Shown here: piece by piece, positions 13,930-27,276 of the stretch
Position numbering within the stretch: position 1 is the first letter of the stretch
How the letters are laid out: every line of letters starts with the position of its first letter
NCBI RefSeq assembly: GCF_901709675.1
Contig: NC_051102.1
Coordinates: 8,591,412-8,655,411, forward strand
DNA: 64,000 bases
Reading direction: 5' to 3'
From: Syngnathus acus
Lineage: Eukaryota > Chordata > Actinopteri > Syngnathiformes > Syngnathidae
The notes under the pieces: generated by a model
The model's input: the letters and a program-made list of their open reading frames with translations, nothing else
Told to the model about the DNA's origin: nothing
The model's database searches: none
Position numbers and translations under genes: made by a program

Positions 13930-14008
13930 GCGTGTTTTTGGAATGCGGGAGGAAGGTGGAGTACCTTGCAGAAAACATGCAAACTCCCCAGAGGCCGGCC
14001 GGATCACA
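13930..14008. repeat. Fragment of a dispersed teleost repeat
   Basis: GTTTTTGGAATGCGGGAGGA, GGAGTACCTTGCAGAAAAC and ATGCAAACTCCCCAGAGGCC appear in the order typical of a very common fish repeat (GGGAGGAAACCGGAGTACCC...). It is truncated and diverged. The family name is not known to me. Confidence 0.55.
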
Positions 14009-15943
14009 AAAAAACTTAATCTTGTACTATTTAGATATGGAACTATTTTTCAGATGTAGGCTCAATTATCGTCAACCAGAGAGAGCAAATACTGAAGCCA
14101 TTTTTAGTAGATTAACGAACCAACTCACCATATGAGAAACTGCAGTAATGCTACAAAGAAATAACTGCAGAACTCCCTTGAACTTAATTGCTAACCAAAA
14201 CAGCAGCACTTACGACATAGAAAGTTACTGGTGGGGTTTACACACAAACACAAAACAACCACAATGTCCATTCTAACCCTGTTGCTAACCAAAACAGCAA
14301 CACCTACCAAGCCATTTAGCTAATCTGTAAATTAAGTATCAAGTTGTCCTGGCTATTGCTGGCATTTTGATGATGTGGATGATTATAAAACAAATAAACA
14401 TCTCTCCCCTAACAAGCTGATTTTAAGAAACTTGTTATGTCTTGTTTTAGCATTTTACATTCCAGTCTGCATTATGGGTAGGTTTTATGTTTCATAGGCG
14501 CACCTACTACGTTAGGCACTGTCCATTAACATCACATTCATTGCATATCTGTACTCTTGATGGATCCGGAGGGAGGGGTCGAGCCACACTTAACTCCCTG
14601 GACGTCAGAGCCGCCCGGTGCCGCGAACGACGCACCTTCTTTTGCACTCGACGATGGAGCCGCCATGAAAAAAAGACATTCATCTGTCCTCACGAGCTCT
14701 AAGACGAATGAGGCGCTGCGTGAGCTATGCTTCAGGTGCCTCATATTTTCTCCTGGGCGCCCCCCCTCACCCCCTCCCATTTTACTACAGCGGAGGTATG
14801 CATTTATCAAGAGGGAGGGACTTAAATCATTGCTCACAGCCAAGCTTGGAGGTTGGAATGCCAAGGCTGATATGGCTGAATACACTTGTGAGCGGGACGC
14901 TCGTTTCGCATTGTCTCGTTTGAATTTTGGACAAATTGTTTGTGCATTCCTGTAGTTTCGTAATCAGCGAAACCTAAAAGGAACACAAGGTCGAGCTGTA
15001 TTTAGAAACAATCAAAAATGGAAAATTTATGAGCCATTCCATTGTCAAAGTGTCACAATCAAAAATTTCCTGACTTATTTTAACATTCAGTCAAACAAGC
15101 GCAAAAGTCAACCACTGTGTAAAAAAAAATGAGCAAAACTACTTTCCATTTGCAAATTAAGAATTTTCAAAGCCACATTATTTGACGTAGTCCACAAAAG
15201 TAAATCCTGTGTTTTAATCGAACATGTTTCTTGCTAACACTTCTATCAAAATAGCTAATTGTCTTCACTTATTCAAGTTGCAGTATCAATAGGATATTTT
15301 ATTACCCAACCAAAATCAAGTTATCAAAATTATTTTTCCAGAAAACATCCGTGGGATTGTGCGACTTCAGTAGCGTTCAACTCTGTATTACAAATAGCCA
15401 AAATGGCGCTCCATAAATCTTTACCTTTGGACGCGGCTTCTAAGAACGAGCGACGCATGCAAAATTTGTGCAAAATTCCTTATGTAAGAACTACAACACC
15501 CTAGACCGCGGTAAAAGAAACGGGGGGCCGCAGATAGGGAGCACGGAGGCCCCTCCTTCCCAGCTCAGGCATTTCCTTCTGGGATATTCCCCTCTTGTGA
15601 CCTCAGAGGAGAAGCGGGAGAGGAAAAAGTGAGCGAGTCGAGCCGGCGGGGTCCGTCGGAGCCGGCCCCGGCGTAAGGGAGAGTAAGCGAGCCGGGGTGA
15701 CCTTTGACGGATGCGAGTGACAAGCCGTCGCTTCTGGATGACTCGACGAGGAGCGGCTGGAAAGAGGCCCCCGTTTCTATTGTTCTGCGCGTGACGTGGC
15801 CCGCCACGCTTCGGCGAGGGCAGGTGCTTGAGGGTGTCAAAATAGGAAGAAGGGCGGACAGGCTTGGCTGCCGTCCATGCTCCTTTGACACATGACAAAA
15901 AGACAAACACTCTCACCTCATTGCACAAAAGAGTGAGATCGGG

Positions 15944-15985
15944 TGAGGCGGCGTGGTGCCCGAGTGGTTAGCATGTCTGCTACAT
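15944..15985. repeat. Fragment of a dispersed teleost repeat (tRNA-like head)
   Basis: GGCGGCGTGGTGCCCGAGTG and GTTAGCATGTCTGC match the head of the same common fish repeat class (GGCGGCACGGTGG...GGTTAGC). GAGTGGTTAGC resembles a tRNA box A/D-arm, but no B box or cloverleaf follows, so it is not a tRNA gene. Confidence 0.5.
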
Positions 15986-16479
15986 GTTTTTGTTAATATG
16001 TCTGTTAGCTTCTAGCTAACTTTTTATTTCTAGTCGACGAAACAGATAGGTCATCAAATCTTTCTCTCAATAGTTCACAGTCTCACACTAAATGATGAGT
16101 CCAAAGGAATTTGGAACCGATCACCAATCGGCGATAAAATGAAAAGACATAACATTGTGCGTTTGCTGCTGTGTAATTAGCTTGATTTGTATCAGTGTTC
16201 CAGGAACTTTTTGGCTGAGAAACTAATGAACAGTTCCTTGTGATTTGGTGTGAAAACGCCTTCTTGAGAACCATCAAGCACTCTTGAGCCAAAGTGTTAT
16301 CAAAGCCCCGAGTGATTACTTTCCACGAGATTTTCCTGTCAGGATGTTATGAATGTCTCGGCGTTCGCTGGTGGCTGATAAATGGCATCGCTTTTCTGCG
16401 CTGATGTCATCCAGCAGCCACCGCTTCCCCTCCAAGCTGGAGTGCGAACGCGGCCCGATTCAGCGACGGTCGCGTTCGG

Positions 16480-16700
16480 CATAACCCCGGAGCACATTTC
16501 TGCACGGAAGCAATAGGATCCATCACCATTACGCTGCCTATGAGGCTCATTATTGCCGTAATATTGATCATTCTTCATCCCGAGCATGAGGGCGGAATGT
16601 ATTTGTACTGGCAGCAAAAAAGGCTTCCACCGCGCTATCGCAGGCCGCAGCATTATATTAGCCGTTCTCTCCACGCTTTGTTTGCTTTCACGGCGTGTTC
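16480..16700. promoter_or_regulatory. Candidate conserved non-coding element
   Basis: Repeat-free block with several spaced motifs: GGATCCATCACCATTACGCT, GGCTCATTATTGCCGTAATA, TTGATCATTCTTCATCCCG and GCAGCATTATATTAGCCG. Composition is balanced and unlike the AT-rich neighbourhood. Inference only. Confidence 0.22.
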
Positions 16701-17363
16701 AGCCATCACTCAGCAAATAGACGATCGGGGTACGACTTCCTGCGGCGCAAAGTGAGCCGTGGAATGTTAGACTCATCGCAGCTGCGTGCGGGACGGCCAA
16801 CGGAGATGTGTCACGTCGCTCGACGTAGCCAAGGGGAGGTCTGTCGGGTTTTTCGGGTCTCCGCCGTAGAGTCGTACGTATGTATGTTCGCTCGACACGA
16901 TGGAACGAAACTGTACACCCGCGCTAATGTAACGTAGCGACCGAACGAGCCAATACTCATTTCTGGTTAATATCCGTTGCGTTTCAGAGGAAGTTTGTAA
17001 TTACGCTGGAATTACAGCCGACTTCCAGGTTGCTGTAATTTTCAAAACGTGCTTTGAACTATGACATGCTTTAAGAACTGTACGGGTGAGCTCTCAACTC
17101 ATATTTGGACATTCTTAAGTGTCATTACTATAGAGGGAAGGAAACTACTGGAACGTACAGACGGAATCTCAGGAAGTTATAAAGCCTTATTACTGCAGGG
17201 CAAGAAAAAATATCTTTAGTCACAGATGGGCAATTGGAAAAAAAAAATACTTTTTTGTGATTTTCTTTTATAAAAAGAAAAAAGAAATCTGACTATGTTA
17301 ATCCTGTTTGCTAAACTGCAATTATGAGGCGTCGACTAGTTTAAGTTGTAATATCACCCATCA

Positions 17364-17379
17364 CCACTAGATGGCAGAC
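17364..17379 (+). promoter_or_regulatory. CTCF-like motif, plus orientation
   Basis: CCACTAGATGGCAGAC matches the CTCF core (CCASYAGRKGGCRS) on the plus strand. It is about 10 kb beyond the 3' end of foxc1. Confidence 0.5.
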
Positions 17380-19889
17380 ATGGCTTAGTTGTACTTGGTA
17401 TGCTGCTCTATCTACGTGAGTAGGCCTAATTATACTTTTTTACAGATTTGGAATGATATTAAGCACAAACGTTGACTCAGTAATTGTTTGTTTTTTTTGG
17501 CAAAATAAGAATGCACAAATCATTTTTTGCACCTAATATTTGTGTCTTACTTTAGCAGCCTTGTCTGTATGGTCATTTTTGATATGTGGTTATTTTGTTG
17601 TTCACATCAAACCCTTTTGTTGCTTTGTTGTTGTGTCAGAATATTGGCTCTTCTATATAGCCAAAAACCTGCTTCATAAATCTCTCCATTGGGAAGGATT
17701 CCATTCCATTTTAATGTGCCTTGATGAATAGCGCCTGAAAAAGCAATCCAGTCAGATGCCCGCTTTCATTGCCAGCCACTTCCAGCGCATGCAAAGTTCG
17801 TTTTTGTGTCAGTCACACTAAAGGCCGAACAGCAAGCGAGCCTGCGGGTGATTGTTCCCGGACCTCAGCGTTGACGGACAACGCCGCCGATTGGCTTGCA
17901 CTTCCTGTCGAGACCCAGACAGCCCGCTTCTCCGCTCTTATCATGCGCGTCACTGAGCCGGGGGGGGGGGGGGGGGGGGGAAAGAAGGGGAAGTCGGGGG
18001 AGTATTAAGAGCAAGAAGAGGGGTTTTCCTTCATGCTCTTTGCCTTGACATGGGGCCAACATTCAGTTGGAGATGATGAGTGAAGAAGCTGCACGTTACT
18101 TTTAAGTATGTGCATTATTTGCAACAGAGGTGGAAGATAAAACGTTTTTTTTTTTATATATTACTTATGACTCTCTTTCTCCCTGTTAGGGCACGACAGG
18201 AGAGATTGTTGTTGCTGATAAGATAAGAATGTAGCAGCAGTCTACTCTGGTTGCTGGTGCAGGAGCAGGAGGAGGAAATGCCTATCTGATGGCATTTTCA
18301 AATTGGATTTTGAATGCTCAGACGGGGGAAGGAGAAAACCAGCGACACGTTCGACATCTCCAATCGTGGGAGTTGGGTTGCCTTTAATGGCCTGATTGTG
18401 TTATAAACAACAAATGATGATCGAGCTTTTAGCAGATGATGTCAACTTTAAAAAGACTACAGGGAATGCGTTGATAATATAGCATTCCAAAAAAATCACA
18501 TCATTTCATCGTGGAATAAAAGCCAATTGTCAATTAATTGAGCTCAAATGTTGTCAGTTTAATGTTCGATGTGAGTTCAGCTAGGTTTTTGTTTTCTTCT
18601 TTTCAAGGTGGAGAATGTCTTTTTTAGTGTAGGACAACTCTTGTGGTCATATTTGGAATAATGGAATATATTATACTGGTCATCAATTTCAGTTGTTTTT
18701 TTATTTTTTTTTATTTTGCGCTGATCTCAAATTTGCCCTTGTTCTTTTTCTAGCACATCAAATTTTTATAATAATAATAATAATATGTAATATCCTACGT
18801 ATCTCTTATTTAGTCATATTTATGAAAATTAAGGGTTATGTTCAGAAGTATTTTTTCTGAAATAGCTAGAAAAATGCATACTAAAATTTGTATTGCGTAA
18901 TGTTCTACAGGGTCAAACTGGGAAAAAAAAGATAATAAATCTCTAATACCTAATGTGCTGGAAAAAAAGTCAGGTTTCTGGGCACATTAAGTCATTTCTG
19001 ATTAAATGTTTGCTGTTGACCAGTGTTATTGAGCACCTTCGTGTTAAGCTGGTATCACATACTTAAGGGCTGGGCGATCGCATCTCCAGATTAATCATCT
19101 AATTGCTCTGCACTAAATAAGTCATTCAGTCAAAATAAAACTATACACCCGAGATGTCTTTTTTGCCAGAAAAGTCATGTTTGGAAACATTTCCAACAGC
19201 CCAAGACTAAATTAAATGTGACCCTTGTGGGATTTTTTTTTTTTTTTGTCCGCATTAAAAAGCCTGCTTGTCGTGAGCAAGTTTACCTCATGCCATGAAG
19301 TCAGCCGTCTGTGGTCGGCAGCTAAAAACTGGCCAGCAAGGTCAAGAGCAGATTATTTGTTTAAAGATTTGGATTCATTTGGAATGAAACAGTCCAACAA
19401 AACCAAATGACATGAGCAGAAAAGTGCTCCGTCTTGGCTTGAAACGTACAAATGTAGACTAGATTTTAGAGCACCTAAAAGCAGGTCTAAGTTGTGGCGC
19501 GGGTGTTCTAACAATTTGGGTAGATTTGATCGAGGTGCAGATGGACAGATTCTGACCTCATTATATCTTAAAAATATTTAAATATTGCCCCCCAACCACT
19601 GTAATAGTTTTGCTAGCGTGATTGACTCCAATGTGTTCCACCTTCTGTCTCTTCATTTTGGAGGGGGATGCTGGTGGCTCCACGACAACCCTGTTTATTT
19701 TGATTCAGCCGTCGGGGGAAGCGAGCCCGCGAATGGTTCCCTAGCGCTTTCATGTGCGACCATGCGGCCTGCCCGACGCAGTTGGGCCTTCTCTGTTATG
19801 AGCAGAGCGTAAACAAAGCATTAAGTCATCGTAAATCACGGCCCAATGGACGAGGGCGGCGGAGATGGCAGCTCAAGCAGCTCCTCCGC

Positions 19890-19990
19890 TCCTCCTTCGG
19901 TCCCAATGTGTAAGATGATTATTCAAATTGCAGCCCAATTAAGATAATGCTAAATGACTTTCCCCGTCTCCCACTTTGATGTGCGAGGGG
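19890..19990. promoter_or_regulatory. Candidate conserved non-coding element
   Basis: GTGTAAGATGATTATTCAAA, TTGCAGCCCAATTAAGATAA and GCTAAATGACTTTCCCCGTC run together without repeats, with several homeodomain- and GATA-like cores in about 70 bases. The regulatory role is inference only. Confidence 0.25.
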
Positions 19991-22699
19991 GATTTTTCTG
20001 CACTCTCCGGTGGAGGGAGCGGCGGCTTGAAAGGAGCGAGGGAGGCCGGGCAGGAAGACAATTGCCCTGAGCTCAGAGCTTTGATGTCGGGAGCGTTGCG
20101 TGTACATTTGATTGGAAACGTGCCTGATTGCTTCTGTGAGATTCATTTTCGACAAAGCCTCATTTCCAAAAGTGAACGCTACATCTCATTTGCTGCACCA
20201 TGCAGACGACGTGAACTTTTGGCTGAACGAGTCGAGGTTGTGCGTGCTGCGTTTGCACTCTTGGTGAACTCATCTGGACCCTGAATGCTGAAATATTGGG
20301 GGGGGGGGGGTTTGTCCTCGTCTTGTGGTGCATCTCGTTTCCACGTCCAATCAGTGGAACTGGATCTGTTTCCTACCGTGTATGGCAAGCGGCACAACAC
20401 CCGTTGGGATTTTTTTTTTTTTTTTTTTTATCCACCTGAAGGCCTTTGGAAAGATCATGGGAAATTTCGGCCTACTCTCTTAATGCTTCACTCACCGGTT
20501 AGATTCAACATATTGTTGTCAATGTATGACTTTTTTTTTTTTTTTTGTTAGACTGTTTCTGAGATGGTGAATTTTTGTATTTTGTATATAATTTCAGACT
20601 AAATGGTTATGGGAACACCTGACTGAATTTTATTAAAGAAAAGGAAGGGGGGGGGGGGGGGAATAGCAGGACATGACAGTTTGGCAGCACAGCAACATGC
20701 TTACATGAGAGTGAAGCTTTTTTTTCCGAGAGGTCAATCTCATAAAAAAAATCCTCTTTCAATGTGGGATTTTTCTCTTTGACGAACGTTAGCGCTCAGC
20801 TCAGCCATCGAGACTCCTTTTGTCTCAGTTCACGTATTTGCCCGACCGGTCTCTGTAAACACAATGGCAAAGAAACATCAGAGGGCCTGTGCACCGGGGA
20901 TGTTTACATGAGCCGAGAGCCTGGAGATGGAACAGAGATACCAGTGGCGATCTGCGGAGGGTCGGGGGGGGCTCTGAAAACACCATCTGGCCACCTCACA
21001 CCTGCACGCCTCATGAGAAGTGAAGTTCATGTTATGCTCTTTGAAAGCGAGATACTCACATGCACATTTGTAACATTAAGTGATTTGGTGTTCTGTAGGC
21101 AGACCTTTCATGAATTTGATTATGAGAAGGAACATTTTCAAATTTAGCCTTATTTTCGGTCAATTTGGCGTCTTTTGTGTTCCCCTTTCTAATGTTTGTT
21201 ATTGTACAAATGCTCATTACAATGCAATCAAGCAAAAATATATATAAAACTAAATATGTTAACTGGCCGTCGGAAGGGAAGATTTTCATCTGTGTGTGTG
21301 TGTGGGGGGGGGGTCAAAGGTCACATTGTCCATTGACCCAAGATGACAAGTGATATTTGAGAGTGACTCAAAGGCCACTGCTGCATAAAACAAACTTTTT
21401 ATTAGGGAATAACAAAAGCTTTGCAGGATGTAGTCCGAGCCAGAGCTATATCGCACACGTTTGCTTGAAAACACACACACACACTATTGTCAGAAGTGCA
21501 CATAGTTCAGAAGCATGTTGTTACGATTAAAATGCTAAGCGTCCCTATCGATCTGCTATCAGATAGATGAAGAACAGCTGAGTAAGATCGCAACTCGCTA
21601 TGATGCCTGCTCAAGTTTCCCGATTCAAACGATATCAGGTCAATACACACACCGTCGGTTATCAGATGGGAATACGGGGATAGAAATTCTAATATTGTGA
21701 AAACATTTTTATTCTGTGGTACTGCTTCACTTTCACAAGGGAAACAACCCGAGTGGGTTTTCCCCATCAGGCACCTTGAATGCAGTTTTTTTTTTCATCT
21801 ATAAGCCACATGACGAACTGAAAACTAAATACTTTTTTTACATGACATGATATTTTGTAGCAATATTGGTAAAGAAATTCCAACCCATGTCAACACCTCG
21901 CTGAATACAATGCGACTCGGGCTGCAACAGAAAAAAAACAATTTTTGATTGAAAAGATGCAATCGTTTGAAAAATACCCAGAAAACGTATTGAATCGTCT
22001 TTTAATGGAGGAATATATCCGAGAGGGAAATTGCACATTTATAATATCGACAAGATCAATTCAAATGTACGGAAAATGATAATAAAAAAATTGCATCATA
22101 CTCTGTCAAACTGAGCCCTACCATATTAAATGGAATCAGAATCGCTCCAACTGGAACCGCATCGAATCGTTCCATCGCATCGTCACACTCCTACATGTTA
22201 TTCAATATTATCGGAAAGGATGCAATACTAGATGAGCAAATACATATAATATAAATAAATACTAGAGGATGTGATGCCATGTGACCGGAGAGGCTATCTG
22301 GCCGAATAGCTAGAGTCCAAATAAATACGATACCAATAGGAAACAACACAGCTAGATGACGAAGATACGATACAACCGCACAAGCTAGGCTACCACGCAA
22401 CAATATCGACAAATTATCTGCTGTCAATACACCAGCGAATAATATATTTAGTGGGTGTCGTCAGCGTCTGCCTCATTCTTTCTCATTCAACAACCACAAA
22501 CTGTCATGTGACTTTCCGAATTCAAGCGAAGAGCCGCTGGAGTGGGAAATAATTGAAGAGTTCGTCTGTTGTAGACATCACACACTTCAAGAAGGGGGGG
22601 GGGATTTTGTAATTGGCGTAGTGGTGCAAGAGGCTGCTACTGCCAGTAACTTATTGGCACTGACATTTGTCAAGGCATTTAGATGACTTTTCCTGTGTC

Positions 22700-22736
22700 C
22701 ACACACACACACAGACACACACACACACACACACAG
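22700..22736. repeat. CA microsatellite
   Basis: CA dinucleotide run with one GA interruption. Confidence 0.95.
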
Positions 22737-25700
22737 AGGTTTTTATCCCTGCATTGTCTTGTTTCTATTTGGAGCAAAAGCAACATTCTGCTGTGTGTCG
22801 TCCAATCCATCACTGTCGGACTTGTCAGCTGGATGTGACACTCCGGTCTCCTCCCCGAAGGGACAAGCGGACTGCAGAGGTGACTCGGGTCACTTCCACA
22901 CACCTTCGCCACCTCTTGCTTCACTCACTGCCAACGCCTCCCCAGGCCCCAAAGAGTTTCAGCGACTAAAATTCCGTCATGTATGAGCTTCTTTTTCCAG
23001 TAATAAAAGTCGATGATATTGTCTTTTAGTTCCTCATACAGTTCCTTATGCAATTAATTTACATGAGCAAAGTCATAGTTTTATAAATATGTTTTACTTG
23101 ATTTGTGATTATTATTTTAATGTAATAATTGCTTAAAATTGTGGCATTTTCATTAGCTTAGAGCTTTTTCTAAATATACAAAACGAATAATGAAAGTGTG
23201 ACATGGATCCAGAGAATATATTCTCACTTTATGAATTAAACTAATTTATAGGGCTGCACCTGTGTATATGTCTCACTGCATTGCTGAAAATGCAAAGAAA
23301 TCATCCTCTGGCTTTTATTATAGGCTAGTTGTGAGAAAGAAAACAGCCAAATTTCACAGTAGCAAACTTTAAAACATTTTATTGAATTGCCCAACTTAAA
23401 ATGTTAAAATGTGTTCCCTTGACATTTTTAGTTCAGTGAAATTTATTTACACGTGTATATATTTGTGTGTTTATTTATGACTGTGTGTGTGCCTCTTCTT
23501 TTTATTTTGTCTGAATGTTTTCAAATATTTTTGTCAATGTTTTCCCAGCCTTCAAACAAGAGGAGATTCCCCTTCCTCCTCCTCCCCCCACCCGGTCCGG
23601 ACCTGCCCTCCTCGAAAGACACAGACAACTGCAGCTGGGGCTCAAATGGCCGTCGGGTTTTTAAAGTGGCCCTCTCATGCATGTCACGCATGCACTTTAA
23701 GTTTGCTCCCAACAAATCAGAACGTGCATGGCCACTGCAAGTCAGCTGCGTTATTGACATATACAAACTGATTGAGTCCCAAGTGTTTTTTTACTTTTGA
23801 GAAAACAAAAGAAAACACAAAATTTGATTTGATTTCATCGGCTGGTATTTTCTTGTTGTTTTTTTTTTTTTTATTCATTGTTGATTTCTGTTTTGAGGAT
23901 TCTTTGTCAATTTGTGCATGCATTAAAATCCTCACATGCACTCTGTAAAAAAAATAATAATAATTTGTATTTTTTGCCCCAAAACAGTAATTTTACATTG
24001 GAACACATCTCAAATATAAATGACTGACATTTATATTGCCCAACAGAGCAAGATGGGCTTCAATACGAGGGACAACAATTTGATCAATGCTTAATTCCTA
24101 TGAAATGCAGGGGAAAAAAATTACAACAAAACTAAAAACACTTGCTTGGTTTGTGCTAACTAAAATTATTATTGCCATATTCATACATAAATTACAGTGA
24201 TAGTGAATCTAAATATGACATTAGGAGGTTTTCCATGATTTTTAATGTATTTCGCTGCACCTGTATCACAGTATGAACGATGGCGCAAAAACATTAGCAA
24301 CAAATAACAAGGTTGATGCACGTCCACGTCTCATTTCATTCTACTCATAAACTCCACTTTTGAACATTGTTTCCGCTCATCGCCGATTACAAGACCGGAG
24401 CAGAATGATGTGGAACGTCTTGTGTTTCAGGGACAAGTGTGTGCTGCAGCTCGTAACCTTCCCCTGCTTTGAGCCGCGGCGCGCTCACAATTGGCATCTA
24501 CGGCCTCTTTCGGATTGGAAGCAGATGCGGAGAGCTCGGCTGCCGCGCTGCACACGTTGACCCGCAGCTAAAACATTTTCCACAGGGCCGGGCGGGTCAT
24601 GCAGGTGCAACGCACGCACGCACGCAAGCACGCACGCACTGCAACCCCCCCGATGAGATTGCAAAATTGACGCATAGCGAAGGCGGTGAGTCCTCCAACC
24701 GGACTGCAAGTGTACGACAGACAGCACGTGCAGTTGCAGCGCCGGCTCTCCAATTGCTTCATCCGTCATCTTTCAAAGTGGCTGGAGTGCTAATGACGTG
24801 TGTAAAGTTTTACCTCCTCACTTGTGGTCGTGCATCAGCTGACAATAAGTCATAATAGACGGCAGGGGGCTCATCTGTAGTCAACCATATTTCTGGCAGG
24901 CGCAATTACAGTTCTTGTCTTTGAAAGAAAAAAAAAAACACCGAATTCTTCAATTCTGCACATTGAAGTCATGAAAATTCTATTAATATTTGTAATTAAT
25001 GTTTATTTAACTTAAATTTGAATATACTATTGAATATACGTGCCAACGTGAACATAACATACGGCATTCATCACATTTTTTTTATGCAATAATTCCTAAT
25101 TCGTTAGACCACTAACATTTTTCTAGTTCCAGATACCAAATAACATTCGAATTAGATGTATTTTGTTTCTTATTGCACATAATATAATTGAATCATGTCA
25201 GATTTTTACCTATCTCAATGAATTATTTAGTCATTTCTAATACCTGAAAGTCCACAACATATGTTTCTTTATTTTTTTTCTTTACTGTACCACGTGATAT
25301 ATTTCAAAACAAAAGAAATCTTTTTAAACGCCTTACCTGTATTTTATTTTCTATTTCTAATTCGCACACGCATTTCTTAAAAGTTTATAAAAAAAATAAA
25401 ATAAAATAAAGGCTTTTGTCTTCTCGTTGCAGTGTGAGAAATCGGTGCCTTTTCCGGAATGTGGCGGAACATTAGGGGAGGGGAGGGGGTCGGGGGAAAA
25501 AATGGGGTCCACAGATGCCTCGGACCCCCCTAAAATGGACAAACTGGGGACCTCCATTTAAATGGATGCCGTCAGCGAAACCCCAAAATGTGTTTGAGGC
25601 AAGGTCTGCACGCAAGCAAGCATTGTCAAAGTCTTTTCTTTTTGGGGGTCCTGCCGTCACGCTCATCTTTGAGCCCCACACAGTCTCGTGCATGAAAAAC

Positions 25701-26770
25701 GATTCCAGCACGCTGATTGGATTTTGATTCCTTCCTGACCTGGAAGTGTTCCGTGAGCGCGTGCCATCAATCTTTGGACGAACACGACGCTTGTTGTTTG
25801 GTAGTTTGGGGGGCAAACGTGCGATGGCGTCTTGATTACAATTGTTCATTTGGCACCTTCTTTTTTTTTTTATGTGTTGCTTTGATTGATCCTTTCCTGT
25901 CATTAAGGATTCAAGTGCGCATGCATGGTTGTTGTGATAACTAAACAATGACGCGATTAAGCGTTTGGGTCATGTGAAGTTTGCCTAAAAGGACAAAATG
26001 AAATATTTCAATTATAGTTTCATCTTTAGAAAAAAAATTGGAATTATCACCGTCGCCACAAAAATCAAATGAAAATGAAATGGAGGGGGGGGTGAATTTT
26101 CCCCCGAAAACGCGCTTATTATTAATATTGAGCCTATTCGTATTATTATTAGTAGTATATTGGTCAAAATGATGTCAACGCGCATTTTGCCGCACTGGCA
26201 AGCATCTATTAAACGCTTCTTAAAAAAAACTGCATCCTACATTCAATTTGATTGATATTTTATTTGTCACTATACCACATTTGTGAAACTGTTGTTAGAT
26301 CATTATACTGTTAAAAAAAAGAATAAAGAAAAGCGTCTTTTTACAACTGTTTTGAGCTTTTTGTGATCAATCTGTCCCATATTAGAAAGCAACTAATAAA
26401 TCCTTTTGGTTTTTTTAAAGCAGCCTTTTACTGCTCTTTTTAAGCGATTGTGTGTCAAATGTGACATTTTGCACAAGGTGCCAGCCGGCATTAGTTGTCA
26501 TACAAAACGTCTTTTATTCATTAATGGATAAAGATACGAATTGTGCCGTTATTTTTTCCACATGGACTTAATTTTTTGCACGATTAAATATTAATGCATT
26601 ATAATTTTCATTTCTATTTTGATCTCTACTTAATAGAATATTGGGGAAGGGGGGGGGAGGGTTGAGGTCATAAATCTCTGCCGCTATCGGTAAAATATCA
26701 CCAGTCTTGTATTGAAAGCGTGTAAGAAAACAGTCTTTTAAAAACGTCTTAAATTCACATAAAATGACCG

Positions 26771-26776
26771 TTTATT
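26771..26776 (-). terminator. Candidate foxc1 poly(A) signal AATAAA
   Basis: AATAAA on the minus strand about 500 bases after the foxc1 stop codon. This would give a 3'UTR of roughly 0.5 kb containing the TG/CA microsatellite at 26,944-27,021. Position and motif are seen; use is inferred. Confidence 0.4.
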
Positions 26777-26943
26777 AAACAAACAAGCAAAATCCTTCCC
26801 AAAAAATAAAATAAAAATACTTATCAACATGTGAAGAATCTTTCAAATAGTATACGGCAATATACACGTTCCTTCAGTCACTTTTATAATGGAACACTTT
26901 TTTTTTTTTTCTTTTTCGCTTAAGTCAGTTTAGGAAACACTGT

Positions 26944-27021
26944 CGTGTGTGTGTGTGTGCGAGTGTGAGGGGGATGTTAGTGTGTGCGTGTGTGTGCGCG
27001 CGTGTGTGTGTGTGTGTGTGT
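26944..27021. repeat. Interrupted TG microsatellite (CA on the foxc1 strand)
   Basis: A run of TG dinucleotides broken by GAGTGTGAGGGGGATGT and GCGC steps. It lies between the foxc1 stop and its candidate poly(A) signal, so it would be transcribed as an imperfect CA repeat in the foxc1 3'UTR. Confidence 0.85.
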
Positions 27022-27276
27022 TTGGTCCATAATATCCTGGCTACAGTTTGGAAATAAATTACTATATGCAAGTTACACGTTCATTGAAAAAGAAGACATT
27101 TTTACCGTAAAAAGCACAAAAAAATAGAGACTTACGTGTTATTTGTGGTAACACTGTTTAGAAACATCAAGTCTTTTTGTTTGTGTTCTTTCTCATATTA
27201 GTCCATTTTTTGTGAGGATGAATCGGGAAGGGATTTAGGGGACTGGACCGCGGAGGTTGTTTTTATACCTACAGTA

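Larger units (their letters stand above)
10694..17363. other. Intergenic flank, no gene; repeat fragments
   Basis: Unique sequence with poly-T runs (13,080-13,102; 13,280) and repeat fragments at 13,930-14,008 and 15,944-15,985, listed separately. A unique block at 16,480-16,700 could be a conserved element. No coding signal found. Confidence 0.55.
17380..26700. other. Intergenic flank 3' of foxc1, no gene
   Basis: Unique sequence with a 21-base poly-G run (17,960-17,980), poly-T runs (20,411-20,428; 20,531-20,547; 23,861), a TAA/ATA triplet tract (18,769-18,785), CACG repeats (24,608-24,640) and diverged repeat debris near 19,060-19,160 and 21,910-22,190. No coding signal found. Possible conserved elements lie near 18,190-18,420, 19,890-19,990 and 26,390-26,560. 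Confidence 0.55.

Noticed and set aside
15491-15928. 145-codon open frame on the minus strand
   Set aside because: Overlapped by another open frame of 113 codons on the same strand and one on the plus strand; composition follows local GC content. No family recognised.
15944-15985. tRNA gene
   Set aside because: Only a D-arm-like segment; no anticodon stem, T arm or B box follows. It belongs to a dispersed repeat.
17960-17980. G-quadruplex control element
   Set aside because: A homopolymer of 21 G is one of many poly-G tracts scattered in the window and is likely slippage DNA.
25472-25948. 158-codon open frame on the minus strand
   Set aside because: No domain, low-complexity basic and proline-rich ends, no Kozak or splice support. 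Not reported as a gene.
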